A stretch of DNA of 64,000 nt from Haemaphysalis longicornis (taxonomy: Eukaryota; Arthropoda; Arachnida; Ixodida; Ixodidae): assembly GCA_013339765.2 (NCBI GenBank), contig CM023448.1:112724008-112788007 (forward strand), given 5' to 3'. Each line of letters starts with the position of its first letter. The first letter of the stretch is position 1. Positions 23,440-33,300 of the stretch are shown one piece after another. A program made the position numbers and the translations under genes. The notes under the pieces are model-generated. The model searched no databases, had not been told where the DNA came from, and was given only the letters and a program-made list of their open reading frames with translations.

Positions 23440-23894
23440 AATAGCCGCGAGCTATACCACTGCTGCTCGGGCAGGATTGACCAGGAATTCCTGGCCCTCA
23501 AGCCGCGAGCTGGTCAGCCCATCCTCCCACTGCTCTGGGGGAAGGGTGCTGGGTGTGGGTGGTGGGTACATTCCCATACGAGGTGGTAAGACTCGTTTTT
23601 TTACTGTAAAATGTTCTCTTAGCTCAACTCTACGCATTCTTTTCGCAAATAAGGATGGTTCGACATCTTTTACGTCGGTTTAGAAGCGGGGCGTGACATA
23701 TCAACACGTCTAGTTACCGTTCTGCATTGCTATCTCGGAAAAGAATACCGCGACCTGAATGCTTGGCGGAGGTCCGGTGGAGAAGCGGCCCAGCTCACCC
23801 GGGTGTATGAACTGTTGGGTGTAAAAAAGTGTAAATGTAGGGAACGGGGTGATATTCAGGCACGACGACAAGTCCAGTAAGGTTGCTTCCCGTT
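23440..23894. other. Unassigned stretch
   Basis: No gene recognised. Segment 23,650-23,705 (TTTTACGTCGGTTTAGAAGC) resembles 30,955-31,000 downstream of a tRNA-like unit, so this may be decayed SINE body. Confidence 0.35.
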
Positions 23895-24105
23895 TACCTG
23901 GCTAAGTGGCTCAGTGGTATGGTGTAGTGTTGCCGAGCACGAGGGCGCAGGCTTGACCAAAGTCGCGAAGGCCGTTTTCCCGATGGAGGCGAGAAACGGC
24001 AACGTCCGTGTGTCGAGATTTCAGCGTTTGTTAAAGATGCCCAGGTGGTCAGATTTAATCCGTATTCCTCCACCACGGCGCGTCTCATAGTCCAGATGTA
24101 GCTGC
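23895..24105 (+). mobile_element. Degraded tRNA-headed SINE, copy 4
   Basis: Same body as the other copies (GATGGAGGCGAGAAACG, TTAAAGATGCCCAGGTGGTC, CTCCACCACGGCGCGTCTCA) but strongly diverged. The A box is still TGGCTCAGTGG (23,907-23,917). The B box is lost, as is the (ATCA)n tail, and no target-site duplication was found. Likely an older insertion. Confidence 0.75.
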
Positions 24106-24640
24106 CGCGCGTATAATCCTCAAAAATTTGTGCCTGACACACCTGACAGTGGGATGGGCATGGTTCGGGGAGGGCCCGTCTCCTTGACAAAAGCTAGGAG
24201 CGACTCCAGTGAGTGGCACCTGATTTTGTTGATCCCGACGCGGGCCAGGTCTAGGTTTCGCATGACGACACTTTTTAAGGGTTAGGAGGTAACGTTTCCG
24301 TAGGGGAGAGCGAACAGATTGGCCGAAGCTAAGGCCGTCGCTGTTCACGGCATCATCATGGTTATCATCCCCGTCATCATCGTCATCAGAGAGTTTTAGC
24401 TTACCGTGTGTACCGCGTACCGTACCGTTTACGTTATACCGGCACCCGACTGAGCATGCGCGCACGGGCACGACGAGGTGGGCCGCCCTCGGAACGAATG
24501 CGAGGGCACGGCGAGGGCCCCACCCCGTAAACCGGGACTAAGCCGCCCAACCGGAATGAATGCGTACATGGATCCGTGTCGGGTCCTGGTACATCACACA
24601 CGGTACACACGGTCAGCTAAAACATTCTATAGTTCACTAT
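24106..24640. other. Unassigned stretch with short (ATC)n
   Basis: Contains (ATC/GTC)n near 24,350-24,390 and otherwise GC-rich unique-looking sequence. Confidence 0.4.
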
Positions 24641-24649
24641 AGCTAAAAC

Positions 24650-24825
24650 TCTCTATTATCATCGTATCGCCGCCACTTTCGTCGTCAACGTCGTCCTCGT
24701 CGTCGTCATCATAATCATCATCATCCCCGTGTCGTCACCGCCACCACCACCATCATCATTACCATTTTATGCTCACGAGCAGTCATACGTCATCGCTGTA
24801 ATCGTTGTCGTCATTGTAGTTGTAA
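24650..24825. repeat. Trinucleotide-rich (TCG/TCA/CCA) tract
   Basis: Imperfect runs of TCGTCG, TCATCA and CCACCA on the same strand over about 170 bp. Confidence 0.8.
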
Positions 24826-25994
24826 GCGGAGGCGTCAATAAGCGCTACTACTAAGCAACCAATGAATGCGTCGACGTTCCGGGTAGACACTGCCCACTGT
24901 CCAGACTGTCCGCAGGGTTTCATGACTCTAGCTCTGTTTTTTTCTTTTTTTTCCCCAATTCTCGTCAGCGAGCAGGCTGCACTTCTTGCGGCGTTATTAC
25001 GCCCACCACCTCCAGATCATCATTGGCGTAAATTCATACATCACGCAGCAAAACGCAAACCTTAATTCCTCTTAGGAAAGAAGTGGAAATGAACAAAAGG
25101 CGTTTGTACGATTTACCTAAGTTAACAAAAAAAAACAAAAAAAAAACGTGTGGGCTACCAGATTTCAGCGATTTATATTTGCAGCACCCGTTGGCAGCAC
25201 CCACGTGTGGTCATCCCTAATGGTATTTTACTTTGTGCAGCGGGATAACATTACAGTGAGGAAGCGAGATATTGCAATATATCAACTAACGGTGGTGTGC
25301 AAAACATACAGGGGTGTCCGCAGAAATTTCACCAGGTGGAGGGGGGCAAATCTTACCTTGGTCTTCTAAGGAGGCAAACAAAACTCTCGTCTTTGAAGTG
25401 TTGAACGAGCAAGGTAATTACAAAAAAAAACAAAAACATACGCAATAAATACGGTATTTTAAAACAAAGTTAACATTTCATAAACTTCAGAATCTAGGGA
25501 GGGCATCGGCCCCCCCCCCCCCTTCCCTCTGCCTGCCCTATCCGCTAATGTCTCGCTCTGCTGAATTATGTGCGAAAAAAAGTAGGGCCAACGCAGCCCT
25601 CCACACCACACCACTAAAAAATGGTTTCACCCGACGGGATCTCCTCTACCCTCTTACCGTCCACACTTAGGTCAGTATTCACCACACTCGACCACGTAGT
25701 CTGGCGCTGCTGTCAGTTCACTCTGTAGGGCCCCTATGCATGCACCCCAGTTCTCTCTAGACGACCCCCCGACCCCTCCCCCTCCCCCTCCCATTTTTAA
25801 AGCCTTTATTTAATGTTCTGTCAGTCCGTGGGTTGTTCTGCCTAGAGAGTGGTCTCTTCAGATTAGAGTAGGCTGCTGTCACTCTGGTTGTAACAGTTCT
25901 CATCTGTTGTTTAGCCCCCACCCCCTCCACCCCTACCCCCGGCTGGCTCCGCTAACTGCAGAGGCTTGTAGACTATACCGGGGACTCCGGACTA
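24826..25994. other. Mostly unassigned; possible MITE near 25,312-25,530
   Basis: CAGGGGTGTCCGCAGAAATT at 25,311-25,330 has a close inverse near 31,685-31,710 and looks like a transposon terminus. A poly(C) run lies at 25,510-25,522. No coding sequence seen. Confidence 0.3.
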
Positions 25995-26640
25995 GGTATT
26001 TATGATGATGATGACGATGATGATGCCCTCAAAGTTTTTGGCACGTACCCACAAGGGGGATTGGCAAGGGCTAACTCACTTGTTGAATTTCGTGAGGACC
26101 TCAAAATACTAATTTATTTCCGAAAAGACAGAGGCCGTAAAAAGAAACTTCGTTATGATTAAAACCCGAATTGCCCACTAATTAGTACCATTCAGCAATT
26201 CAAGCCACCTGAAGCAGTAAGAAATGCTTGAATACAATTATATATGTCCCTTTTTGCATACCCCCAACTTGTTGCGCCAATAGATAATCTAAGTGGAACC
26301 GATAAAGTCAACCCCAAACGCTCAATTGGGTCCATCAAAAGCAGTTGTCCAGCTGCCGAGAAGCGGCGACGGGCGAGAAAAAAATGTTCGATTGTTTCAG
26401 AGACCTGGCACCGCACACATAGTTCCGTAGGTGAAATTCTAAAGAGACAGAAATTCAACCTCGGCATTTTACAGCGCAGCTCAGGGAAGGTCACTTCGCA
26501 TTGCCGAGAACCACAAAAATGAACATTCCACCCGAACTTTAAATGTTGATACTTTTGAGATGATAGCAGCGCATCTGAACTAGTAGCGTCTAAATGCCGG
26601 TATCGTCTTAATCTTGCAGATGCAAAAATATCCAGATTAG
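25995..26640 (-). pseudogene. LINE family K 3' fragment
   Basis: The minus strand reads CEVTFPELRCKMPRLNF then a CCHC-like CVRCQVSETIEHFF (near 26,420-26,379) and the usual C-terminus to a stop near 26,192. The 3' UTR ends GCCAATCCCCCTTGTGGGTA (26,066-26,047) and a (CAT)n tail at 26,025-26,000. It is truncated before RNase H. Confidence 0.8.
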
Positions 26641-26679
26641 GTATGGATTACTTGTGGAATCAAAGTTACTTCAAATTCT

Positions 26680-27045
26680 GCATAGAGCCATGCACTCTCT
26701 ACCACATGGTGTGGGAGTGCCGCCAGACACCATCCCTTTCCCCAAATGCGAATTCCTCATTTCAGCAGTGGGAGGGTTCGTTGACCAGCTCCAACCCGGA
26801 TCACCAACAGCATTTGGTTAGCGCTGATTATCGCTCGTCCCGTGTCACTGTCTCTTCTGTCCCCGTCTAGTGCGCTTTTTACCATGTCGGAGTCGTATCA
26901 CCAACTATCCCAAATTTCTGCGTTGAAAATCACCTGGTAGACCGGGCGAGACAGGCCGCCAAGACCCAGGGCTTCCTGGACTAAGGAGGTCCTCCACCTG
27001 CCGGTCAGCCCGACAACATTGACTGCTCAATTAAATGTGTATTCG
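26680..27045 (+). pseudogene. LINE 3' end (CTLYHMVWEC type), split by ~115-bp insert
   Basis: CTLYHMVWECRQTPSLSPNA, QQWEGSLTSSNPDHQQHLV (to 26,820) and then DRARQAAKTQGFLD plus stop (26,940-26,983). The two halves are separated by an unrelated ~115 bp (26,822-26,936). This is the terminal region of the (CT)n-tail LINE family. Confidence 0.65.
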
Positions 27046-27182
27046 CATCGCCTTCGAGGCCAACACCGACATCCTGCAGGAACGCCCCGTTATCAAGGCG
27101 CTCTGCACAATCATTTTAGACTTACTACCCCAGATCGTACAGTCTGTACCGGCGTCCACGCAAACCCACGGCATAAACAGAC

Positions 27183-28631
27183 ATGGATTCTCCTCTTAGG
27201 ATTATTCAGTGGAACTGTCGTGGACTAACGCAGAAACTTCCTCAGCTCTGCTTGTGGCTTCGGAAAATTTCTGCCTCAGTTCTTCTTACGCAGGAAACGA
27301 ACCTTCAGCAGCAGCGCACTTTGTCAGGATTCAATTCGTTTTCAAGCCCATCACTGCACAACTCCTCAAAAGGGTCAGCCGTGGTTTTGGTTAAAAAACA
27401 ACTGCCCGCTTCCCAACTGGACACGTCTCATCTGGCTTCCCCCGACCGCGAAGTTGTTGCTGTCACCGTGGTCTTTGGCAAACGGCGCCTCGCTGTGGTG
27501 TCAGTCTATATACGCCCACAGGGGAGGCTTCTATTGGACTCCGATGCAGCCGCCAATATGGACTGGATTGAAGCTCTCCGTGATGTTGTACCTGGCCCGT
27601 TGCTGATAGGAGGTGGCTTTAATGCGAGGCATACAAAGTGGGGTTATGCAGATTCTTCGCTACGTGGAAATAATCTTGTCGAAGTAACTGACCGGGCAAA
27701 CCTCAGTTTGCTGAATGATGGAACGCTGACGAGGTGTGTTCCGCAGCGAAACCAGGAAACGGCACCTGACCTCACCTGGGCTTCCGTGGATATCAGCGCT
27801 TCATGGACTTTGGAACCAAACCTTATGGGAAGTGATCATCATCCCATTACAATTTCTCTGGAGAATTACACTAACACGTACAAAGTTGTACGAACAGTAA
27901 CTAATTGGGACCAATTTCGTGAATTCTTCACATTGGCGCAAGGAACAGTGACAGATAGGCTCCTAGAGGCGAAAGCCAAAGCTACGAAAGCTATCAAACT
28001 ACGTCCTCAAGATCCCGTTCCCGACCTACGATACCTCAACCTTCGAGCTGCTTGTCTTCGAGCACAACGATTGAAATCAAATCCTACAGACCCGGCTAGG
28101 CGAGCAGAGCACAACAGGCTTCGCGCGAAATTACAGCGTTATTCAAAAGGCCTGAAACGGGAGCAATGGCACGAGTTCTGTACTACGCTGAACCGTGCCA
28201 CCTCTACCACAAAAGCATGGAATGTTATTAATACAATGGCTGGTGTCAAGCCCTCTCGCACTGCTTTGCAATCCCTCATGATTAGCATGGGCGTATCGGC
28301 TCAAGAACTTGGGGAAATTTTAGCTGACAGCTTCTTTTCAAAAACGAGACATGCAGAACCCTACACGCCAACAGGTTCCCTCGACAACCTATTTACCCTG
28401 GCGGAGTTAGATGACGCCCTGCGCCTTTTCAACGCCAAAAGTGTGTCGGGCCCAGACGGGGTACCCTACAGCGCCATTAAGAACCTTCCCCATAACGGCA
28501 ATGAAGCTCTGCTGGACTACTATAATGACGTATGGGTTACAGGAGACGTCCCTTCACCATTTTCTTTAATTCCACACCCAATGGATGTACCATTGGATGT
28601 ATCATACTTTTTCCCAACTCCCATTACCTAA
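27183..28631 (+). CDS. LINE ORF2 fragment: endonuclease domain plus RT start, fused to 3' UTR
   Basis: 482 codons from ATG 27,183. Residues 1-230 form an APE-type (exonuclease/endonuclease/phosphatase) domain that nicks target DNA in LINE integration. Visible motifs are IQWNCRGL at the N-terminus, LTQET near residue 35, and SDHHPI near 218. The GDFNA motif reads GGFNA: residue 145, normally Asp, is Gly, while Asn147 is kept. Residues 230-390 are the linker, and 395-460 are the RT beginning (SGPDGVPYSAI). Near residue 461 the frame leaves the RT and reads about 20 codons of former 3' UTR. The RT and RNase H are absent, so it is a defective element despite the intact frame. Upstream 27,046-27,182 is probably its 5' region. 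Confidence 0.88.
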   Translation: MDSPLRIIQWNCRGLTQKLPQLCLWLRKISASVLLTQETNLQQQRTLSGFNSFSSPSLHNSSKGSAVVLVKKQLPASQLDTSHLASPDREVVAVTVVFGKRRLAVVSVYIRPQGRLLLDSDAAANMDWIEALRDVVPGPLLIGGGFNARHTKWGYADSSLRGNNLVEVTDRANLSLLNDGTLTRCVPQRNQETAPDLTWASVDISASWTLEPNLMGSDHHPITISLENYTNTYKVVRTVTNWDQFREFFTLAQGTVTDRLLEAKAKATKAIKLRPQDPVPDLRYLNLRAACLRAQRLKSNPTDPARRAEHNRLRAKLQRYSKGLKREQWHEFCTTLNRATSTTKAWNVINTMAGVKPSRTALQSLMISMGVSAQELGEILADSFFSKTRHAEPYTPTGSLDNLFTLAELDDALRLFNAKSVSGPDGVPYSAIKNLPHNGNEALLDYYNDVWVTGDVPSPFSLIPHPMDVPLDVSYFFPTPIT

Positions 28632-28738
28632 TCCCTCTCCCCTATAGCTAAAGCGTAACATGGCGTCTTTGTATCCCTTGTACATAAAATAAATGCGTGT
28701 TGTTGTTGATGATGATGATGATGATGATGTCCTCAAAT
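28632..28738 (+). mobile_element. 3' UTR and (TGA)n tail of the deleted LINE
   Basis: GTACATAAAATAAATGCGTG then (TTG)n and (ATG)n. It runs directly into the inverted 3' end of a family K LINE, so one microsatellite serves both termini. Confidence 0.75.
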
Positions 28739-29100
28739 TTTTTGGCACGTACCCACAAGGGGGGATTGGCCAGGGCTAAATCGGTTAAAAACGTGGGGAC
28801 TTCAATATACTTATTTCCGGAAAGAGGTTGTTGTTACCACCACCTTCCTCATCTTTCTTCTTCTGACTGCGGTGATCAACTGGACATACCCACTGAGGTT
28901 GGTTGGCCATGCATATCCGTAATGGGTGACAGAAAGTCAATAAATTGGGTGTTTTGACAGTGCCAGACAGATATTTGCGGGTATGTTCGAAGAGAATCGC
29001 AATACGGATGCGGGGCGTTGGTCGAAAGTGCAGTATAACAACAGCACTATATATACGTGTCCATCCGCACTTTTTTTCAAGCACCAAGGCAAGCGTGTGC
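28720..29100 (-). mobile_element. LINE family K 3' UTR, tail-to-tail with the preceding element
   Basis: Reading leftward: (CAT)n, then the inverse of GGCCAATCCCCCCTTGTGGG (28,756-28,775) as at 22,535, 23,381 and 26,066, followed upstream by TTATTTCCGGAAAG-type sequence shared with 26,116-26,130. Only non-coding 3' sequence is clear; the left limit is certain, the right limit approximate. Confidence 0.65.
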
Positions 29101-29184
29101 GTGAAAATGGGGCTCTGCTCCATTTCCGAGCACTTTATATGTGCTCAGCGTCAGCTTCCGTACGAGTAATAACAAGCTACATAA

Positions 29185-29363
29185 ATGAAGTATATGCCGT
29201 CTTCACTGCTCGCCACCGGCCGAAGCGTGTGGCCCAACCGAGAAGAACGAAGTGGCCGCCGGCCCTCGCAGCGCGTGGGCCGCGTGTGCCGTTCCAGGCT
29301 CAGTCGCGCGGGGGCATTCGCAGGAGACAGTCGCTCGGCGAGGTCGTCTGAAGACCCTGATTG
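29185..29363 (+). promoter_or_regulatory. GC-rich 5' region / possible 5' UTR exon of gene A
   Basis: The local sequence becomes GC- and CpG-rich from ~29,210 to 29,520 after AT-rich repeats. A good donor CTGATTG|GTAAGC ends at 29,363. This fits a leader exon spliced to an acceptor at 30,132 (CTTTGGCTGCGCAG). No TATA box or start site is provable from sequence alone. Confidence 0.35.
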
Positions 29364-30179
29364 GTAAGCCTACCCCGATCCCCTCCGCCATTCCCGCCGA
29401 ACGCTTACGCGCACGGTGGGCCGCTGACCAGAGCCGAGGCACCCGCTGCGCCGTGTAGGTGTCGTCCTGTGGCCAGCGGCCAACGGTGTCTGCCGTGTTG
29501 GAAGGCCTACGAGTGGAACGCCCTCCGGGTTAGGGTTAGCTGGCTTACCCAGGTGGTCGCCTACCTCGCCCTTGCATATCTCGTGGTTCGCCTCGCAATA
29601 GGCGCAGGGAATTGTGTTGTCCTTGAGTAGCTTCTGAATAGCTACGCTGGGACGAGAGATTTAACTTCGTCCCCGCTCTTGTGCTTCCTCGCACCGACGC
29701 TGTAATGTCTCTTCTGGCAACGCCAATTACGCATGCTGATCTCGCGCATCGTCGCTTTATCCGCGTGGCCGACTCTTCTTCCCTACGGGCTGTGTTTCTA
29801 GTCCTAACGATTCGCGTTTTCCGAGTCACCTCCGGTCGATGGCCCACCCAGTTCACAGCAGCGGCTTTGGCGCGCGCCACCATGCACATTGTTCGCACCC
29901 ACACAACGCCCGCGCTCTGGTAAACAAATCCGCGAATATGCAGTCCGCGACAACGGTATTTTGCTCGCAGCAGGCCTGCAGCGTGGGTACCAGTTCGTGG
30001 GCTACCAGATTAACCCACCGTCCTTATAGTCCCGACCTCTTGCTAGTGGCGTTAAGCGCAGCGGGTCGGCTTTGGCGGTGCCCACGGCCCGCGCTGTGGC
30101 ACGAAGCCTCTCCTTTGTCTTTGGCTGCGCAGGCAGATTTCTTCGATTCCTCCTGCACCGCTAGGAGCAGCGAAGCAGC

Positions 30180-30329
30180 ATGGCCACCTGGATCGAGGAC
30201 GACTGGCACAACCAAGCGGACGGCGACTCGCCTGCAGAGTCGGCCCAGGTGGCTGCGAAAAATTCAAGCCTCGAGTGCGACATCGACGTCTCGGTCACGC
30301 TGGCGCGCACGAACTACGCCGCTGCCTCG
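30180..30329 (+). CDS. Gene A coding exon 1
   Basis: ATG in the context GCAGCATGGCC; 50 codons. Donor CCTCG|GTACGC leaves phase 0. A plausible acceptor for an upstream leader lies at 30,132 after a pyrimidine-rich stretch. Coding-like G/C at third positions contrasts with the adjacent intron. Confidence 0.8.
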
Positions 30330-33300
30330 GTACGCTCTTCGTCTTGCTTGCCCGTCGTTGTCAGCTCGGAGCACGTGTGCTCGGCACCTGCCCCTAATTA
30401 GACCCCCCCCCCCCCGTTTTTTTATTTAAATAGCCCGCCTCCCGAAATACGAGTCCCCATAGGGAAGGGTGAGGGCAAGGCCACTAACTCTGCCCAACAC
30501 AAATAATTACTATAGATAATCATTTTTATTTCGCAAGCTATGCACCAACCATATCCGCCTTCGATGTCTGAGCGGCCTCTAATGACAATCATTTTGCGAC
30601 TTCCCGGGAGAAAAGTTCAAACAATCGGGAGGTTATGCACGACATTCCGATTTTATATATTGAATTCTTTGCTTTTTATGTTTTTTGTTTTCTCCTTTCA
30701 TGTTATTCCTTTCCCTTTTTGTGGGTCCCCCTCGCGTGTTTCCAAACGCTTCGCTGCCCAGCACCCCACATGTTTAACTGCCGCGTAAAGAGCGTGCCAT
30801 TTGGGCTAGCTCTGTGGCCTCGAGGTAGAGTTCTGGGTGCTGGCGCTGACGGCCAGGGTTCGAGCCCCAGCGGGTCTCCCATTTAATTTTTTATTGCAAT
30901 CTTTCTTACAAACTAAATTGTATGTGTTGCTTTTAATAATGATGGTGATTTGGTATCTTTTAGGTCGCTTTAGGTTCGGGGCGCAGCCCATGACCACGTT
31001 AACTTAACGTTCAGCATCGCGCGAAGAATCATGTCACGTGGGGTGGCTGTACAGCGAAGCGTTTGAAAACGCGTCCCTCCATAACCCTCCAGAAGCTAAA
31101 TCCTGCGTACGACACTGGCATCGACATGCTCCATACTAATCGGCGCTTTTGATCCCATTTTTGGAGCACCCAGTAATTTCCCCTGGTGTGGAAGGGGGGT
31201 GTTAGTATTTTGACCACAAATCATCCAGCGCGAGGAATGGGGATCATTTTGTGTTGTTTTAAGTCTGTGAAACAATCTTTGTTCTGGACACGAACTGCAC
31301 TATAACGTAAGATGTGCCAAATGCCTTCTCAGAATAACCTGCTTAACATCGCCCCTCCGTTCCTTGCCATGACGCCTTCCGAAATCTCGCGCAGAATTGT
31401 TGTTCAGGAGCGTAAAATGATCTTATGCTTTACCTGTGTGGTTGCGGGTGTGTCTTGTCACATTTCCCGGGTGTTTTACAGTACTTTATTTAGCTCTTCT
31501 GTTCCTGCCCCTAAAGCTTGCGTATTAGTCTAGTTTACGCGAACTGCACTGTAAGCTGCCGTTCGTGTACTTTGCGTGTATAGCTCATTGGTTAAAAAAG
31601 ATAGCAACACGTAACGCATAACTAAAGATGGCCACAGAAAGTTGCTTTGGAGGAGTAACTCCTTCCCCCGTTCGGTATCGTTTCCCCCCTCTTGGGAATT
31701 TCTGCGGACGCCTATGTTCTGAAGCAGGTACTCTACAACAGACGGCATCGTGTTTTCGGCCATTTAGGATAGTTCATAAGAAGTGTGTCGCATTTCATTA
31801 GGCTTGTTTGGAAACGACGCTTGTTTGGCGTCCGGCATTGGCGAGATGGAAACTGTGGAAGTTCTCTAAACCTACGCCTACTCAACTGTTCTGCAAAATA
31901 TTTTGTAGCGTAAGCTACACTGGCCGAGGTTGAGAAGTTTCGCGTGGCTCCCGGAGAGCCGTGCTGCGCATGCGCGAGGAGCAGTGACGTCACACGGCGC
32001 ACAGAACGTTGCTCGCTGTCCGGCGTCTTTCGCACACCCCACGCGCCCAGCGTCTTCGCCGACCTCCGTTCCGCACGTGGCGGCCCGGCCCACTTGATGA
32101 TCATGCGAGGGGTGGCCGGGTATGGAACCGATGGCTCGTGCGTCGCAGCAACACCGGCGTGCGCCTGTGTATCCAGCTTAGCTGTGGGGCGATTGGTGAC
32201 GCTGCGCCGGAGCCGCTTGATAAATATACATGTCACATAATGCGTATACCGTGTGTGTGTCATTGAAGCAGCAGTAAGCATGATAATAAAGCTAATCCTA
32301 GACAACCAGGAAAGCTAATAATAACCAGCTGAACCTTAGCTCACGCTACGTATATCCTGGCATAGCCGAGCTAAGCCACTGCTAATTTTTTTACATATGA
32401 CTACTTTATTTTCCTCTGAAAAATTCACTCCCAGTAATTAATTTGCCTGGTCGTGAAGCCGACTTCAATGGTGCTTGGTGCATAGCAAGCAAGCCCACTA
32501 CACAAGGACTTGGTTTGTAAAGTTGACTTTCCAACATTCATCTTGTGGATTACAGTGAGTTCTCGCGAGAGTAAATGATCCGCGTGTAAAGCCTTGGAAG
32601 GCTGCGCAATATTGACGGGTGCAGCCAGCTACAAGTACAAAGCAGACAGCCACGTTGGATACGTCGAGGCGTACGTGTGGAGATAAGCGGCTGAGGAAAA
32701 AGGGTTACGCATTATAGGACCATGCATTTTTTCTTCACGTGTTATCCTATGCGTGCTCCTATACAAACCCGCTATACTGGCCCCCTTTAAAGGGACCCTG
32801 CAACACTTCACATAAAATCTTTCACTCTTTCCTTTGCGTGGGGAAGCATTGTGAAAGCTATAGTCATCGTCAGCACGGAGCGGCACTGCGTGATTAGCTC
32901 GTTTCAGCAGATCCGCCTTCCCTTTCTCTTTGCTTTGGTGGCTGTTTTTAATGTGGCTATCGGTTATCTGATGGGCATCTAGCAGTAATTTTTAGCTTTG
33001 GTACTTTGTGACGCCGTATTTTACGTACCAGATGTGTTGGTGGAACACTTTCTTAAATCATTATTTAGAAAAGAAGTTGAAAAAGTGTTGCATGGTTGCA
33101 TAACCCACCATATGGTGCTGTTTGTTTACGTTTATTTCCTTATAATTTACTCTACAGAAGCGTATTGGTCCGTACGTGGAGCTGACATCCGAAAAATCTG
33201 GACTTTCGTTGGAGTAAGTTTCTATCATATCCATTTTAAAACTTCTGCTTTCGACCATGGCGCCAAGCTGGTTTTCTACCTGTATGAACTCATTACAAGT

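Noticed and set aside
29526..29540. TTAGGG-like motif (GGGTTAGGGTTAG)
   Set aside because: Only two units; arthropod telomeres are typically TTAGG. Chance occurrence in a GC-rich region.
31733..32305. 190-codon minus-strand frame, repeated at 33,743-34,207
   Set aside because: Both frames are products of the R490 repeat and differ where the repeat copies differ; likely the source of spurious predicted proteins.
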